Below, one piece after another: positions 53,935 to 64,000 of a DNA stretch of 64,000 nucleotides. Source of the DNA: Sphingopyxis sp. BE259 (lineage in GTDB: Bacteria > Pseudomonadota > Alphaproteobacteria > Sphingomonadales > Sphingomonadaceae); NCBI RefSeq assembly GCF_031457495.1, contig NZ_JAVDWM010000001.1, positions 1,228,001 to 1,292,000 on the forward strand. Reading direction: 5' to 3'. The notes under the pieces are model-generated. The model worked only from the letters and a program-made list of their open reading frames with translations, searched no databases and was not told where the DNA came from. Position 1 is the stretch's first letter; each line of letters starts with the position of its first letter. Made by a program: the position numbers and the translations under genes.

Positions 53935-54231
53935 TTACTGCTTGTCGTTGGCTTCGGCCTTGGCGGTTTCTTCTGCGATCTTGTCGCCAGCCGCAGCGGC
54001 GGCGTCGCCGGCAGCGTTCACGGTGCCTTCGACGGCGTTGCCGGCATCGTCGGCAGCAGCAGCGGTGGCGTCGGCGGCGTCGGCCGCACCTTCGGCAACG
54101 GCATCGCCAGCGGCGGCGGCGTCGTCAGCAACGGCAGCGCCGGCTTCCGACGTTTCTTCCTGGGCCTTTTCCGAGCAGGCGGTCAGGCTGAAGGCCGCGG
54201 CGGCCATCGAAGCGATGAGGATCTTGCGCAT
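53935..54231 (-). CDS. Alanine-rich small lipoprotein (first of two paralogues)
   Basis: A 98-residue protein with a lipobox (SLTAC) and a long Ala/Asp/Glu helix with repeats such as ADAADATAAAADD. It resembles the gene at 54424-54744 (lipobox LAACGEKA), suggesting tandem duplication. Function unknown. The ATG at 54231 follows AAGGAATT. Confidence 0.72.
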   Translation of the reverse strand: MRKILIASMAAAAFSLTACSEKAQEETSEAGAAVADDAAAAGDAVAEGAADAADATAAAADDAGNAVEGTVNAAGDAAAAAGDKIAEETAKAEANDKQ

Positions 54232-54351
54232 GGGTAATTCCTTTCGAATAAAATGACCGTGCAAACGGCCATTGACGCAGAGAGTTAGCGGGGGATCAGG
54301 GGCTTGGCAATCAATAGCTTTTGCTGCCTGACCGCATCATATCTGTCCCCG

Positions 54352-54388
54352 AAAAGGACAAAGGGGCCGCCGGCGAACCGGCGACCCC
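54352..54388 (-). terminator. Intrinsic terminator after the second Ala-rich lipoprotein gene
   Basis: On the minus strand GGGG-T-CGCCGG, loop TTCG, CCGGCG-G-CCCC, then TTTGTCCTTTT. Confidence 0.75.
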
Positions 54389-54423
54389 CGTTGGTCCTCT
54401 GGCCAAATCGGCCGGAAAGACGC

Positions 54424-54744
54424 TTACTTCTTGGCTTCTTCCATCGCGCCCTTGGCGGCGTCGGTCGCTTCCTTGGCGGCGTCGGCAGCTTCGGTCGCCT
54501 TGTCGGCGGCAACGGCGGCGTCGCCAGCAGCAGCGGCATCGGCAGCGCCTTCGGCGGCCGCGCCAGCGGTAGCAGCAGCATCGGCAGCGCCCGAAGCGGC
54601 TTCCATCGCGCCGTCAGCGGCACCTTCGACGGTCGCTGCCGTGTCTTCGGTGGCAGCGGCGGTGTCGTCGGCAGCCTTTTCACCGCAAGCGGCGAGGCCC
54701 AGCGAGGCGGCAAGGACGAGCGACATGGTGAACGATTTTTTCAT
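54424..54744 (-). CDS. Alanine-rich small lipoprotein (second of two paralogues)
   Basis: A 106-residue protein with signal and lipobox (GLAACGEK) followed by a helix of AADAA/EAAD repeats to the C-terminal KGAMEEAKK. Its likeness to the preceding gene, in lipobox, length and composition, marks a tandem pair. Function unknown; a cell-envelope lipoprotein is likely. ATG at 54744 with GAGGGG upstream. Confidence 0.78.
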   Translation of the reverse strand: MKKSFTMSLVLAASLGLAACGEKAADDTAAATEDTAATVEGAADGAMEAASGAADAAATAGAAAEGAADAAAAGDAAVAADKATEAADAAKEATDAAKGAMEEAKK

Positions 54745-54936
54745 GTAGGAAACCCCTCTCGGTTAAAACGGATCGACCGGCACAGGAACAGATCGATCCC
54801 GAAATATGCCAATCGGGCGCAGAATTACTCGCTCACCAAATCGCGCGCAACGCCCTTTTTGCGCGAGCCAAGATGTTTTGTCGCAAACCTCGTCCAAGAC
54901 GATCTGGCGTGGCGGAAATAGGGGTTCGAGGCTTGG

Positions 54937-54967
54937 TTGACCAGATATAAAGAAACCTTTATATCTG
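54937..54967 (+). promoter_or_regulatory. Promoter with 11-bp-arm palindrome, methionine operon
   Basis: TTGACC (54937-54942), 17 bases, TATATC (54960-54965). The palindrome CAGATATAAAG-N4-CTTTATATCTG spans 54942-54967 and fills the spacer and -10 box. Transcription would begin near 54972, at the ATG (54973), so the mRNA looks leaderless. The motif resembles those of SAH-responsive ArsR regulators (SahR) of methionine genes. Confidence 0.72.
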
Positions 54968-54972
54968 TTGTC

Positions 54973-55965
54973 ATGAGCGAGCTGATCGACATCTTTCGGG
55001 CCTTGGCCGACCCGACGCGACTGCGAGTCGTCGCGTTGCTCCGCGAAATGGAGCTGGCGATTGGCGAACTCGCGGTCGTTCTCGACCAGAGCCAGCCGCG
55101 CGTGTCGCGCCACGTCCGTATCCTGGTCGAGGCGGGGATTGTCGAGCGGCGGCGCGAAGGGAGCTGGGTGTTCCTGCGGATCGCCAAGGGCGGACCGATC
55201 GCCGAGATCATCGGGCAGGCGGAGAAATGGCCATTTTCCGCACGCGAGGCGCTGGTCATCGCGCATGACGCGCGGCGCCTGGCGGCGGTGCGCGACGAAC
55301 GCGCCGCGGTTGCTGCGCGCTATTTTGCCGAACATGCCGCCGAATGGGACGCGATCCGTTCGCGCCATGTCGCCGAAAGCGAGGTCGAGGCGGCGATGCT
55401 GGCGATGATGCACAATCGTCGGCTCGGCCATCTTCTCGACATCGGCACCGGCACCGGCCGGATGGCGGAGATATTTGCGCCGACGGCGCGCCGGATCACC
55501 GCGCTTGACCGCAGCCCCGAAATGCTGCGCATCGCGCGCGCCAAACTGGCCGGGCAGGCGATTCCGGTCGATCTGGTCCAGGGCGATTTCCTGCATTTGC
55601 CAGTGGGCGACGCCAGCGTCGACAGTATCGTCATCCATCAGGCGCTGCATTTCGCGCACGAGCCCGACCGGGTGATCGGCGAAGCGAGCCGGGTGCTGCG
55701 CGGCGGCGGCCATTTGCTGGTCGTCGATTTCGCACCGCATGAGGATGAAGATCTGCGCAACCTCGCGGCGCATGCGCGGCTCGGCTTTTCGGACGCTCAG
55801 ATCCGTGGCTGGTTCGCTTCGGCAGGACTGCTGCTCGAAAACACCCAGACGCTCGAAGGCGGGGAGCTGGCGGTCAAACTATGGCTCGGCCGCCGTCGCA
55901 GCGATGAAGATCAACCGCCGGTCGCCCATGATGGCGACGCTCAGCAAAAAAGGCTTGCGGCATGA
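54973..55965 (+). CDS. ArsR-type regulator fused to a SAM methyltransferase (SahR-like)
   Basis: A 330-residue fusion. Residues about 1-90 are an ArsR winged helix (ALADPTRLRVVALLREMELAI, SQPRVSRHVRILVEAG). The rest is a class I methyltransferase with LDIGTGTGRM (motif I). The gene precedes metF with a four-base overlap. SahR-like proteins sense S-adenosylhomocysteine and repress methionine-cycle genes; the upstream palindrome would give autoregulation. Whether the second domain still methylates or only senses is unknown. Confidence 0.87.
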   Translation: MSELIDIFRALADPTRLRVVALLREMELAIGELAVVLDQSQPRVSRHVRILVEAGIVERRREGSWVFLRIAKGGPIAEIIGQAEKWPFSAREALVIAHDARRLAAVRDERAAVAARYFAEHAAEWDAIRSRHVAESEVEAAMLAMMHNRRLGHLLDIGTGTGRMAEIFAPTARRITALDRSPEMLRIARAKLAGQAIPVDLVQGDFLHLPVGDASVDSIVIHQALHFAHEPDRVIGEASRVLRGGGHLLVVDFAPHEDEDLRNLAAHARLGFSDAQIRGWFASAGLLLENTQTLEGGELAVKLWLGRRRSDEDQPPVAHDGDAQQKRLAA

Positions 55966-56900
55966 CGTCGAATTTGAACTCGCTCGCGGAGGCGCGCCGC
56001 GCCGCGGCCTCACCGCTGTTCGCCAATCTGGACGGCGATATCGGCGTCAGCTTCGAATTTTTCCCTCCCAAGACCGACAAGATGGAAGCGCAGCTGTGGG
56101 ACACGTTCCGCACCCTCGAACCTCTTGCGCCACGCTTTGTTTCGGTCACCTACGGTGCGGGCGGGTCGACACGCGAGCGCACCCATGCGACCGTCGCGCG
56201 CATCGCCGCGGAAAGCGCCGTGCCGCCCGCTGCGCACCTGACCTGTGTCGAGGCTTCGCGCGCCGAGATTGACGAGGTTGCAGCGGCCTATTGGGACGCC
56301 GGGGTGCGGCACATCGTCGCGCTGCGCGGTGACGTGCCGGGCGGGGCGCCATACAGCGCGCATCCGCAGGGCTATGCCAATGCGATCGAGCTGGTCGCGG
56401 GGCTCAAGGCGGTGGCGCCGTTCGAAATCTCGGTCGCCGCCTATCCCGAAACCCACCCCGATGCCGATTGTCCGCAGTCCGATCTCGACAATCTGAAGCG
56501 CAAGCTCGACGCCGGGGCGACGCGCGCGATCACCCAGTTTTTCTTCTCGCCCGACAGCTTCCTGCGCTTTCGCGACGCGGCGGCGGCGGCGGGGATCGAC
56601 GCACCGATCATTCCGGGCATCCTGCCGGTGTCGAACGTGTCGCAGACGCGGCGCATCGCCGATATGTGCGGGACGGCGATCCCGGCGTGGATGGTGTCGC
56701 TGTTCGACGGGCTCGACGATCATCCCGCGGCGCGCCAGCTGGTGGCGGCGACCGTCGCTGCCGAAATGTGCCGCCGACTCTATGCCGGCGGCGTCCGTGA
56801 TTTCCATTTCTACACCCTCAATCGCGCCGAACTCAGCTATGCCATATGTCATCTGCTCGGCCTGCGCCCTACCCCGACCGCAAAGGATCAAGCCGCATGA
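55962..56900 (+). CDS. metF: 5,10-methylenetetrahydrofolate reductase
   Basis: The 312-residue protein has VSFEFFPPKTDKME, VSVTYGAGGSTRERT and DFHFYTLNRAE, all MetF features. It makes 5-methyl-THF, the methyl donor of MetH. It overlaps both neighbours by four bases (ATGA), binding the operon together. Confidence 0.97.
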   Translation: MTSNLNSLAEARRAAASPLFANLDGDIGVSFEFFPPKTDKMEAQLWDTFRTLEPLAPRFVSVTYGAGGSTRERTHATVARIAAESAVPPAAHLTCVEASRAEIDEVAAAYWDAGVRHIVALRGDVPGGAPYSAHPQGYANAIELVAGLKAVAPFEISVAAYPETHPDADCPQSDLDNLKRKLDAGATRAITQFFFSPDSFLRFRDAAAAAGIDAPIIPGILPVSNVSQTRRIADMCGTAIPAWMVSLFDGLDDHPAARQLVAATVAAEMCRRLYAGGVRDFHFYTLNRAELSYAICHLLGLRPTPTAKDQAA

Positions 56901-57946
56901 AAAGCGCACGCGAAGCTCTGCAAGCGGCCGGTCAAGAGCGTATTCTGCTCACCGACGGCGCGTTCGGGACCGAGATCCAGAACTGGAAGCTGGCCGAAGC
57001 GGATTATGCCGGGTCGCTTGGGCTGAGCCATGATCAGAAGGGCAACAACGACATCCTCGCGATCACCAAGCCCGAGGTGCCGGAGACGATTACGCGCGCC
57101 TATCTCGACGCCGGATCGGACATCGTCTCGACCAACACCTTCTCGGCCAATATCATCAGTCAGGCTGATTATGGCGCCGAACATCTGGTCCGCGCGATCA
57201 ACGTCGAAAGCGCCAAGATCGCGCGGCGGCTGGCCGACGAATATGCTGCAAAGGACGGGCGGCCGCGCTTTGTCGCCGGAGCGATCGGGCCGACCAACAA
57301 AACCTTGTCGTTGTCGCCTGACGTCAACGACCCCGGTTTTCGCGAGATCGACTTCGACTATCTCAAGGCCGTCTATCTGGAGCAGGTCGTGGCGCTGGCC
57401 GAGGGCGGCGCAGACTTCATCCTGATCGAGACGATCTTCGACACGCTGAATGCCAAGGCGGGCATCGCCGCGACGCTGGAGGCCGAAGCGACGGTCGGGC
57501 GCGAATTGCCGCTGATGATCTCGATGACGCTGACCGACCTGTCGGGTCGCAATCTGTCGGGGCATACGGTCGAGGCGTTCTGGTACGCGGTGCGCCATGC
57601 CAAACCGCTGACGATCGGTCTGAACTGCTCGTTCGGCGCCGCTCAGCTGCGCCCGCATGTGAAAGTGCTGTCGGACATCGCCGATGCACTGGTGATGGTC
57701 TATCCTAACGCTGGCCTACCCAACGAGCTGGGTGAATATGACGAGATGCCCGACACCACCGCGGGGCTGGTTCGCGAATGGGCCGAGCATGGCCAGGTCA
57801 ATATTCTGGGCGGTTGCTGCGGTTCGACCCCGGCGCATATCGCGGCGATGGCGAAGGCGGTCGCTGGGTTGCCTGCGCGGCAGGTTCCGCAGGTGCCGGT
57901 GCGGACGCGGTTGGCCGGGCTGGAGCCATTCACGATGGCGGCATAA
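56897..57946 (+). CDS. metH: Methionine synthase, homocysteine-binding domain (MetH part 1)
   Basis: A 349-residue protein with the MetH N-terminal domain: LLTDGAFGTEIQ, GLNCSFGAAQLRPH and the zinc pair GGCCGSTPAHI. It ends where the pterin-binding domain would begin in single-chain MetH; that part is the next gene. Together 349 + 874 residues equal a full MetH. Confidence 0.94.
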   Translation: MKSAREALQAAGQERILLTDGAFGTEIQNWKLAEADYAGSLGLSHDQKGNNDILAITKPEVPETITRAYLDAGSDIVSTNTFSANIISQADYGAEHLVRAINVESAKIARRLADEYAAKDGRPRFVAGAIGPTNKTLSLSPDVNDPGFREIDFDYLKAVYLEQVVALAEGGADFILIETIFDTLNAKAGIAATLEAEATVGRELPLMISMTLTDLSGRNLSGHTVEAFWYAVRHAKPLTIGLNCSFGAAQLRPHVKVLSDIADALVMVYPNAGLPNELGEYDEMPDTTAGLVREWAEHGQVNILGGCCGSTPAHIAAMAKAVAGLPARQVPQVPVRTRLAGLEPFTMAA

Positions 57947-57957
57947 CGCCCAAACAT

Positions 57958-58038
57958 CCGTTCGTGTCGAGCGAAGTCGAGACACGTTCAGGGCTCAGCG
58001 TCGCGTGGACGTTTCTCGACTTCGATCGAAACGAACGG
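57958..58038. repeat. Family A-like inverted repeat between the metH genes
   Basis: CCGTTCGTGTCGAGCGAAGT at the left pairs with AAACGAACGG and TCTCGACTTCGATCG at the right. The right end gives CGGAA, eight bases before the GTG of the second metH gene. Confidence 0.8.
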
Positions 58039-58045
58039 AATTATA

Positions 58046-60670
<2,625 letters not shown>

Positions 60671-60679
60671 CCCATGCTT

Positions 60680-60754
60680 CGTCACCTCGGACTTGATCCG
60701 GGGTCCATGGACGCTGCGGTCGAAGATGGACCCAGGATCAAGTCCGGGGTGACG
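60680..60754. repeat. Dispersed inverted repeat, family C (GGACTTGATCCGGGG type)
   Basis: CGTCACCTCGGACTTGATCC mirrors GGATCAAGTCCGGGGTGACG. It matches the copy at 38221-38312 and follows metH. Confidence 0.88.
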
Positions 60755-60856
60755 ATGGTTTAATATCTCGCGGCGGTGACGTCCGACAACGGGACACGCC
60801 CACGGTTAACCAGCTTCGCCAACGACTGGCGCCGCAAAAACCGCTATAGCCCGCCG

Positions 60857-61810
60857 ATGCTCAAGTCCCTTTTCCGTCGGCCGCTGCTGCCGCTGCTCGC
60901 CCTGCCGCTGTTGTTCGCGCCAGCGCCACTCCCCGCGCAGATCGCTGGCGCTCCCTACAGCGTCGATGGCCGCAGCTTCGGGCGGTTGCAGGATGCGGTC
61001 GATTCCATTGGCGAGGGCACGGGAACGATCAGCATCGCGGCCGGCTATCACCGCGACTGCGCGGTGCAGACCGCGGGCCGCATCGCGTTTGTCGCCGCAG
61101 AGCCCGGCCGCGCGATCTTTGACGGCGTGGCGTGCGAGGGCAAGGCCGCGCTGGTGCTGCGCGGCGCGGGCGCGCGGGTCGATGGACTGGTGTTCCAGAA
61201 TATGCGCGTTCCCGACGGCAATGGCGCGGGCATCCGCCTCGAACAAAGCGACCTCGACGTCGTCAACAGCCTGTTCCGCGGCAGCGAGGAAGGCATTTTG
61301 ACCGCCGACGATTCCGATGCGACGCTGACCATCGACCGCTCGACCTTCTCGCGCCTCGGTCGCTGCGACCGGGGCCTCAGTTGCGCACACAGCGTCTACA
61401 CCGGCCTGTATGGCCGCGTCGTCGTCACCCGCACCCGCTTCGAAAAGGGCAGCGGCGGCCATTATCTCAAGACCCGCGCGATCACCGTCGACGTCAACGA
61501 TAACAGTTTCGACGACACGCAGGGGACGGGGACCAACTATATGATCGACCTGCCGTCGGGATCGGTCGGGCGGATCGCGAACAATCTGTTCATCCAGGGC
61601 CGCGACAAGGAAAATTATTCGGCGCTGATCGCGGTTGCGGCCGAGGAGCGCAAGAATCCGTCGCGCGGCCTGTCGATCACCGGCAACCGCGCCAGCCTGC
61701 CCGCGGGCCTGGACCGCAAATCGGTGTTTGTCGCCGACTGGAGCGGCGAGGCGCTGGCGATCGGCGCGAATGAGCTCGGCGCGGGGCTGACGCGGTTCGA
61801 GAAGCGGTAG
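60857..61810 (+). CDS. Secreted right-handed beta-helix protein
   Basis: A 317-residue protein with a signal peptide ending PLPAQ. Short repeats of the kind GIRLEQSDLDVVNSLFRG and LTIDRSTFSRLG form a parallel beta-helix. It may bind or cleave polysaccharide, but no catalytic signature was seen. The ATG at 60857 is used; the longer frame from GTG 60776 has no signal. Confidence 0.75.
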   Translation: MLKSLFRRPLLPLLALPLLFAPAPLPAQIAGAPYSVDGRSFGRLQDAVDSIGEGTGTISIAAGYHRDCAVQTAGRIAFVAAEPGRAIFDGVACEGKAALVLRGAGARVDGLVFQNMRVPDGNGAGIRLEQSDLDVVNSLFRGSEEGILTADDSDATLTIDRSTFSRLGRCDRGLSCAHSVYTGLYGRVVVTRTRFEKGSGGHYLKTRAITVDVNDNSFDDTQGTGTNYMIDLPSGSVGRIANNLFIQGRDKENYSALIAVAAEERKNPSRGLSITGNRASLPAGLDRKSVFVADWSGEALAIGANELGAGLTRFEKR

Positions 61811-61823
61811 GCATCCCCTCAAC

Positions 61824-61942
61824 CCGTTCGTCCTGAGGAGCCATTGAGCTTGTCGAAATGGCGTCTCGAAAGAGGCAGCCGTGGTGCCTAATCCTTCGAG
61901 ACGGGCCTTCGGCAAGGCTCAGTCCCTCCTCAGGACGAACGG
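61824..61942. repeat. Dispersed inverted repeat, family A
   Basis: CCGTTCGTCCTGAGGAGCC at the left and CCTCCTCAGGACGAACGG at the right; inner GTCTCGAA and TTCGAGAC. It lies between the convergent beta-helix and YbjN genes. Confidence 0.9.
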
Positions 61943-61958
61943 ATCAGGGAGGAAGGCG

Positions 61959-62465
61959 TCAGGCTTCCCCGCGCGTTTCGATCAGCGACGCTGCCAGCGC
62001 TTCGGCGGGAGACTTGCCGCCCCACAGCACGAACTGGAACACCGGATAAAAGCGCTCGCATTCGTCGATCGCGCTTTCGATCAGCGTTTCGGTCATGTCG
62101 AGCGCCAGCGAACCATCGCTGCCCAGCAGCATCCCGTGGCGGAACAATATCGTCCCGCTGTTCGACCACAGCTCGAAATGCCCCAGCCACAATTGTTCGT
62201 TGATCAGCGCCAGCGCCTCATGCGCCACGGCGCGTTTTTCCTCGACGACGCGGATGTCGGGAAAGGCGAGCAGCTGGATGACGCCGTCGTCGGCGCGCCA
62301 CACCGCGCGTAGTTCATAGGCGGTCCAGCTACCCTGCGCGGTCGCGACGATCTCGTCCTCGCCGACCATTTCGTGCGGCCAGTCGTGCGCGGCAAAATAG
62401 GATGCCAGCATGTCCATCGGGGCGGCGTCCTGGCCGTCTTCGTCGTCGTAGATATCGTCGCTCAT
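61959..62465 (-). CDS. YbjN domain protein
   Basis: A 168-residue acidic protein with the YbjN/sensory-transduction-regulator fold: MLASYFAAHDWPHEMV, WRADDGVIQLLAFPD and LINEQLWLGHFEL. Such proteins act as small regulators or chaperone-like factors; the exact role is unknown. ATG at 62465. Confidence 0.87.
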   Translation of the reverse strand: MSDDIYDDEDGQDAAPMDMLASYFAAHDWPHEMVGEDEIVATAQGSWTAYELRAVWRADDGVIQLLAFPDIRVVEEKRAVAHEALALINEQLWLGHFELWSNSGTILFRHGMLLGSDGSLALDMTETLIESAIDECERFYPVFQFVLWGGKSPAEALAASLIETRGEA

Positions 62466-62519
62466 CGGGGCGCTTTAGCGGGTGTTGTCCTGCGACGCGA
62501 GTCATAGACCGCCCAAAAC

Positions 62520-62597
62520 CGTCGCCCCCGCGAAGGCGGGGGCCGCCATCGGCCTAGCTTAAGGTTGCCAGCGGCCCCCGCCTTCGCGGGGGCGACG
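62520..62597. repeat. Inverted repeat, CGTCGCCCCCGCGAAGGC type
   Basis: CGTCGCCCCCGCGAAGGCGG and the mirrored CCGCCTTCGCGGGGGCGACG, with GGGCCGC and GCGGCCC inside. Its end is two bases before the ubiK stop. Confidence 0.87.
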
Positions 62598-62599
62598 TC

Positions 62600-62920
62600 T
62601 TACTTTGCCTTGGGCGCTGGCTTGGACTTGGGCGCAGCTGCCGCCTTCGGTGCCGCAGCCTTTGCCGTAGCAGCAGGCTTTGCCGCGCCTTCCAGCTTAT
62701 CGAGCCGTGCCTTCAGCGCTTCGGTTTCAGCGCGCGCCGTCGCGGCCATTTGCTTTACCGCTTCGAATTCCTCGCGGCTGACGAAATCCATCCGGCCGAC
62801 CCATTCCTTGGCGCGTTCGCGCATCGCGGCTTCGGCCTCACGGCCGGCGCCCGCGACGGTTCCGGCCACGCCGTTCACCATCTTGGCCAGATCGTCGAAA
62901 AAGCGGTTCTCGCTCTGCAT
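62600..62920 (-). CDS. ubiK: UbiK-family ubiquinone biosynthesis accessory factor
   Basis: The 106-residue protein has the UbiK/YqiC coiled coil: RFFDDLAKMVNGVAGTVAGA, SREEFEAVKQMA and the leucine-rich LKARLDKLEG, followed by an Ala/Lys/Pro-rich tail. UbiK helps hydroxylation steps of aerobic ubiquinone synthesis in the Ubi complex. ATG at 62920 with AAGG upstream. Confidence 0.9.
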   Translation of the reverse strand: MQSENRFFDDLAKMVNGVAGTVAGAGREAEAAMRERAKEWVGRMDFVSREEFEAVKQMAATARAETEALKARLDKLEGAAKPAATAKAAAPKAAAAPKSKPAPKAK

Positions 62921-62954
62921 CTTAACTTCCTTCGTCGGGAGACATCCCTTGCCG

Positions 62955-63506
62955 TCACCCTATCTGGGTGCTGGCGGCGGTGGGGACAAGGGTTTCAGCG
63001 TCGGGATTGCGCTGATCGATCTGGAAATTCAGGATCGATGCGAAGCTCAGCCAGACCATATAGGGCACGAGCAGCCACGCCGCCGCCTTGCGGATCGGGG
63101 CAAAGGCAAAGGTGGTCGCGATCGTCGTCAGCAGGATGAAGATGATCAGGTACAGCGCGCTGGTCACCTGATATTGACCGAAAAACAGCGGCGACCAGGC
63201 AAAATTGGCGATCAACTGGACAAAGAACAATGTCAGCGCCAGCCCGCGCCCCTTGGCGCCGCGCGCGTGCAGGATCATCGCCAGCGCCAGCCCGAGCATG
63301 ATGTAAAGGATCGGCCAGACCACCCCGAACACCCAGCCTGGCGGGGTAATCGCGGGCAGGTCGAGCGACGCGAACCAGCGATTGCCGTAACCGCTGTTCG
63401 ACAGCACCCCCATCAGGCTGCCGATCAGGACGATCGCGGGGACTGTCACCATCGCCCAGCGGAGATACGACATGCGAAGCTGGCCCGGTGTAGCGATCTC
63501 GGTCAT
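62955..63506 (-). CDS. tspO: TspO/MBR family membrane protein
   Basis: A 183-residue protein with five spans and the TspO signature ITPPGWVFGVVWPILYIMLG, ANFAWSPLFFGQ. It binds tetrapyrroles such as protoporphyrin in the membrane. The ATG at 63506 (eight bases after AAGGA) is used; an ATG six bases earlier is too close to it. Confidence 0.9.
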   Translation of the reverse strand: MTEIATPGQLRMSYLRWAMVTVPAIVLIGSLMGVLSNSGYGNRWFASLDLPAITPPGWVFGVVWPILYIMLGLALAMILHARGAKGRGLALTLFFVQLIANFAWSPLFFGQYQVTSALYLIIFILLTTIATTFAFAPIRKAAAWLLVPYMVWLSFASILNFQIDQRNPDAETLVPTAASTQIG

Positions 63507-63567
63507 GCACATGGTCCTTTGCGCGGGAATCGGCTGATGTCGGGTGTCGCGGCGGGCGGGGCTGGCG

Positions 63568-64000
63568 TCAAGCCGCTGCTTTGACCGCGGCAATCAGAAA
63601 TTCGACATTGCCCTCCGGCCCGGTGATCGGGCTTTCGACCGTTTCAACGACCGTCCAGCCATTCTGTTCCAGCCAGTCGCGCACATCGCCGCACACCCGG
63701 GCATGGACCGCGGCGTCGCGCACGACCCCTTTTTTGCCGACCTCGTGCCGTTCGGCCTCGAACTGCGGCTTGATCAGCGCGACGATGCGCGCGCCGGGTT
63801 TCGCGAAGGACATCGGCACCGGCAGCACTTTGGCCAGCGCGATGAAGCTGGCGTCGCACACGATCAGGTCGACGGGTTCGGGGATGTGCGCGGCGGTCAG
63901 GATGCGCGCGCTCGTCTGTTCGTGGACGACCACGCGGTCGTCCTGACGCAGCTTCCACGCCAGCTGGTTGGTCCCCGAATCGACCGCATAAACCTGCGCC
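63568..64000 (-). CDS. tlyA: TlyA-type rRNA methyltransferase, C-terminal part
   Basis: The frame runs off the window at 64000. It reads VYAVDSGTNQLAWKLRQDDR, LIVCDASFIALAKVLP, ALIKPQFEAERHEVGKKGVV and a C-terminal GPEGNVEFL. TlyA methylates ribosomal RNA 2'-O positions in the 16S and 23S. The S4 RNA-binding domain should lie beyond the window. Stop at 63568. Confidence 0.9.
   Translation of the reverse strand, partial: AQVYAVDSGTNQLAWKLRQDDRVVVHEQTSARILTAAHIPEPVDLIVCDASFIALAKVLPVPMSFAKPGARIVALIKPQFEAERHEVGKKGVVRDAAVHARVCGDVRDWLEQNGWTVVETVESPITGPEGNVEFLIAAVKAAA

Noticed and set aside
54973..56900. A SAM or cobalamin riboswitch before the methionine genes
   Set aside because: The predicted transcript has no leader, and neither metF nor the first metH gene has an untranslated region, since they overlap their upstream genes. 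The second metH gap is a repeat.

Overview
The window is GC-rich chromosomal DNA of an alphaproteobacterium of the order Sphingomonadales, most like a Sphingopyxis or close relative; the genus is an inference. The evidence is a serine palmitoyltransferase with its own acyl carrier protein (sphingolipid synthesis), the alphaproteobacterial PhyR/NepR general stress pair, a MetH encoded as two genes, a CIRCE-controlled groESL operon, and three families of short dispersed inverted repeats in the gaps between genes. No rRNA, tRNA, insertion sequence, prophage or CRISPR array was seen. || Layout. 1-14 kb is mostly housekeeping: the end of a TPR protein, bamB, der, a TusA-like protein, an Hpt protein, a DUF418 membrane protein, a COQ4-family gene behind a palindromic operator, a DUF72 protein, purL, two small genes, then xseB-ispA-coaD-peptidylprolyl isomerase-queA. 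14-24.4 kb is an accessory-looking block between queA and tgt. It holds a PilZ-XRE fusion regulator, a divergent archaic (spore-coat-U type) chaperone-usher pilus cluster, a PAS-GGDEF-EAL-PilZ protein and a hemerythrin protein. 24.4-33 kb: tgt, nepR (56 codons), phyR, glnE, a Bcp-type peroxiredoxin, a DUF455 ferritin-like protein, an M23 peptidase, an A-type Fe-S carrier and xth. 33-43 kb: a DUF1800/DUF1501 pair, a GNAT-like protein, a membrane desaturase, lptF-lptG, a DUF2141 protein, and a diacylglycerol-kinase-like gene followed by a Tam41-like nucleotidyltransferase. 43-54.8 kb: a hybrid histidine kinase, spt, acp, a PycTM-like membrane protein, a MATE exporter, a HEPN-like protein, groES-groEL, a glutamine cyclotransferase, a DJ-1/PfpI protein and three small lipoproteins. 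54.9-64 kb: the methionine operon (ArsR-methyltransferase fusion, metF, two-part metH), a beta-helix protein, YbjN, UbiK, TspO and the end of tlyA. || Working units. (1) PilZ-XRE, the pilus genes and the GGDEF-EAL-PilZ protein look like a cyclic-di-GMP-controlled adhesion locus. A 17-bp AT-rich palindrome lies in the spacer of a possible promoter between the regulator and the first subunit. (2) nepR and phyR are the anti-sigma and anti-anti-sigma arms of the general stress response. sigma-EcfG-type promoter sequences precede nepR and the hemerythrin gene; the sigma gene itself is not here. (3) The ArsR-methyltransferase gene overlaps metF, which overlaps the first metH gene. An 11-bp-arm palindrome fills the promoter, which appears to yield a leaderless mRNA. 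(4) The kinase-like gene and the Tam41-like gene could turn diacylglycerol into CDP-diacylglycerol.
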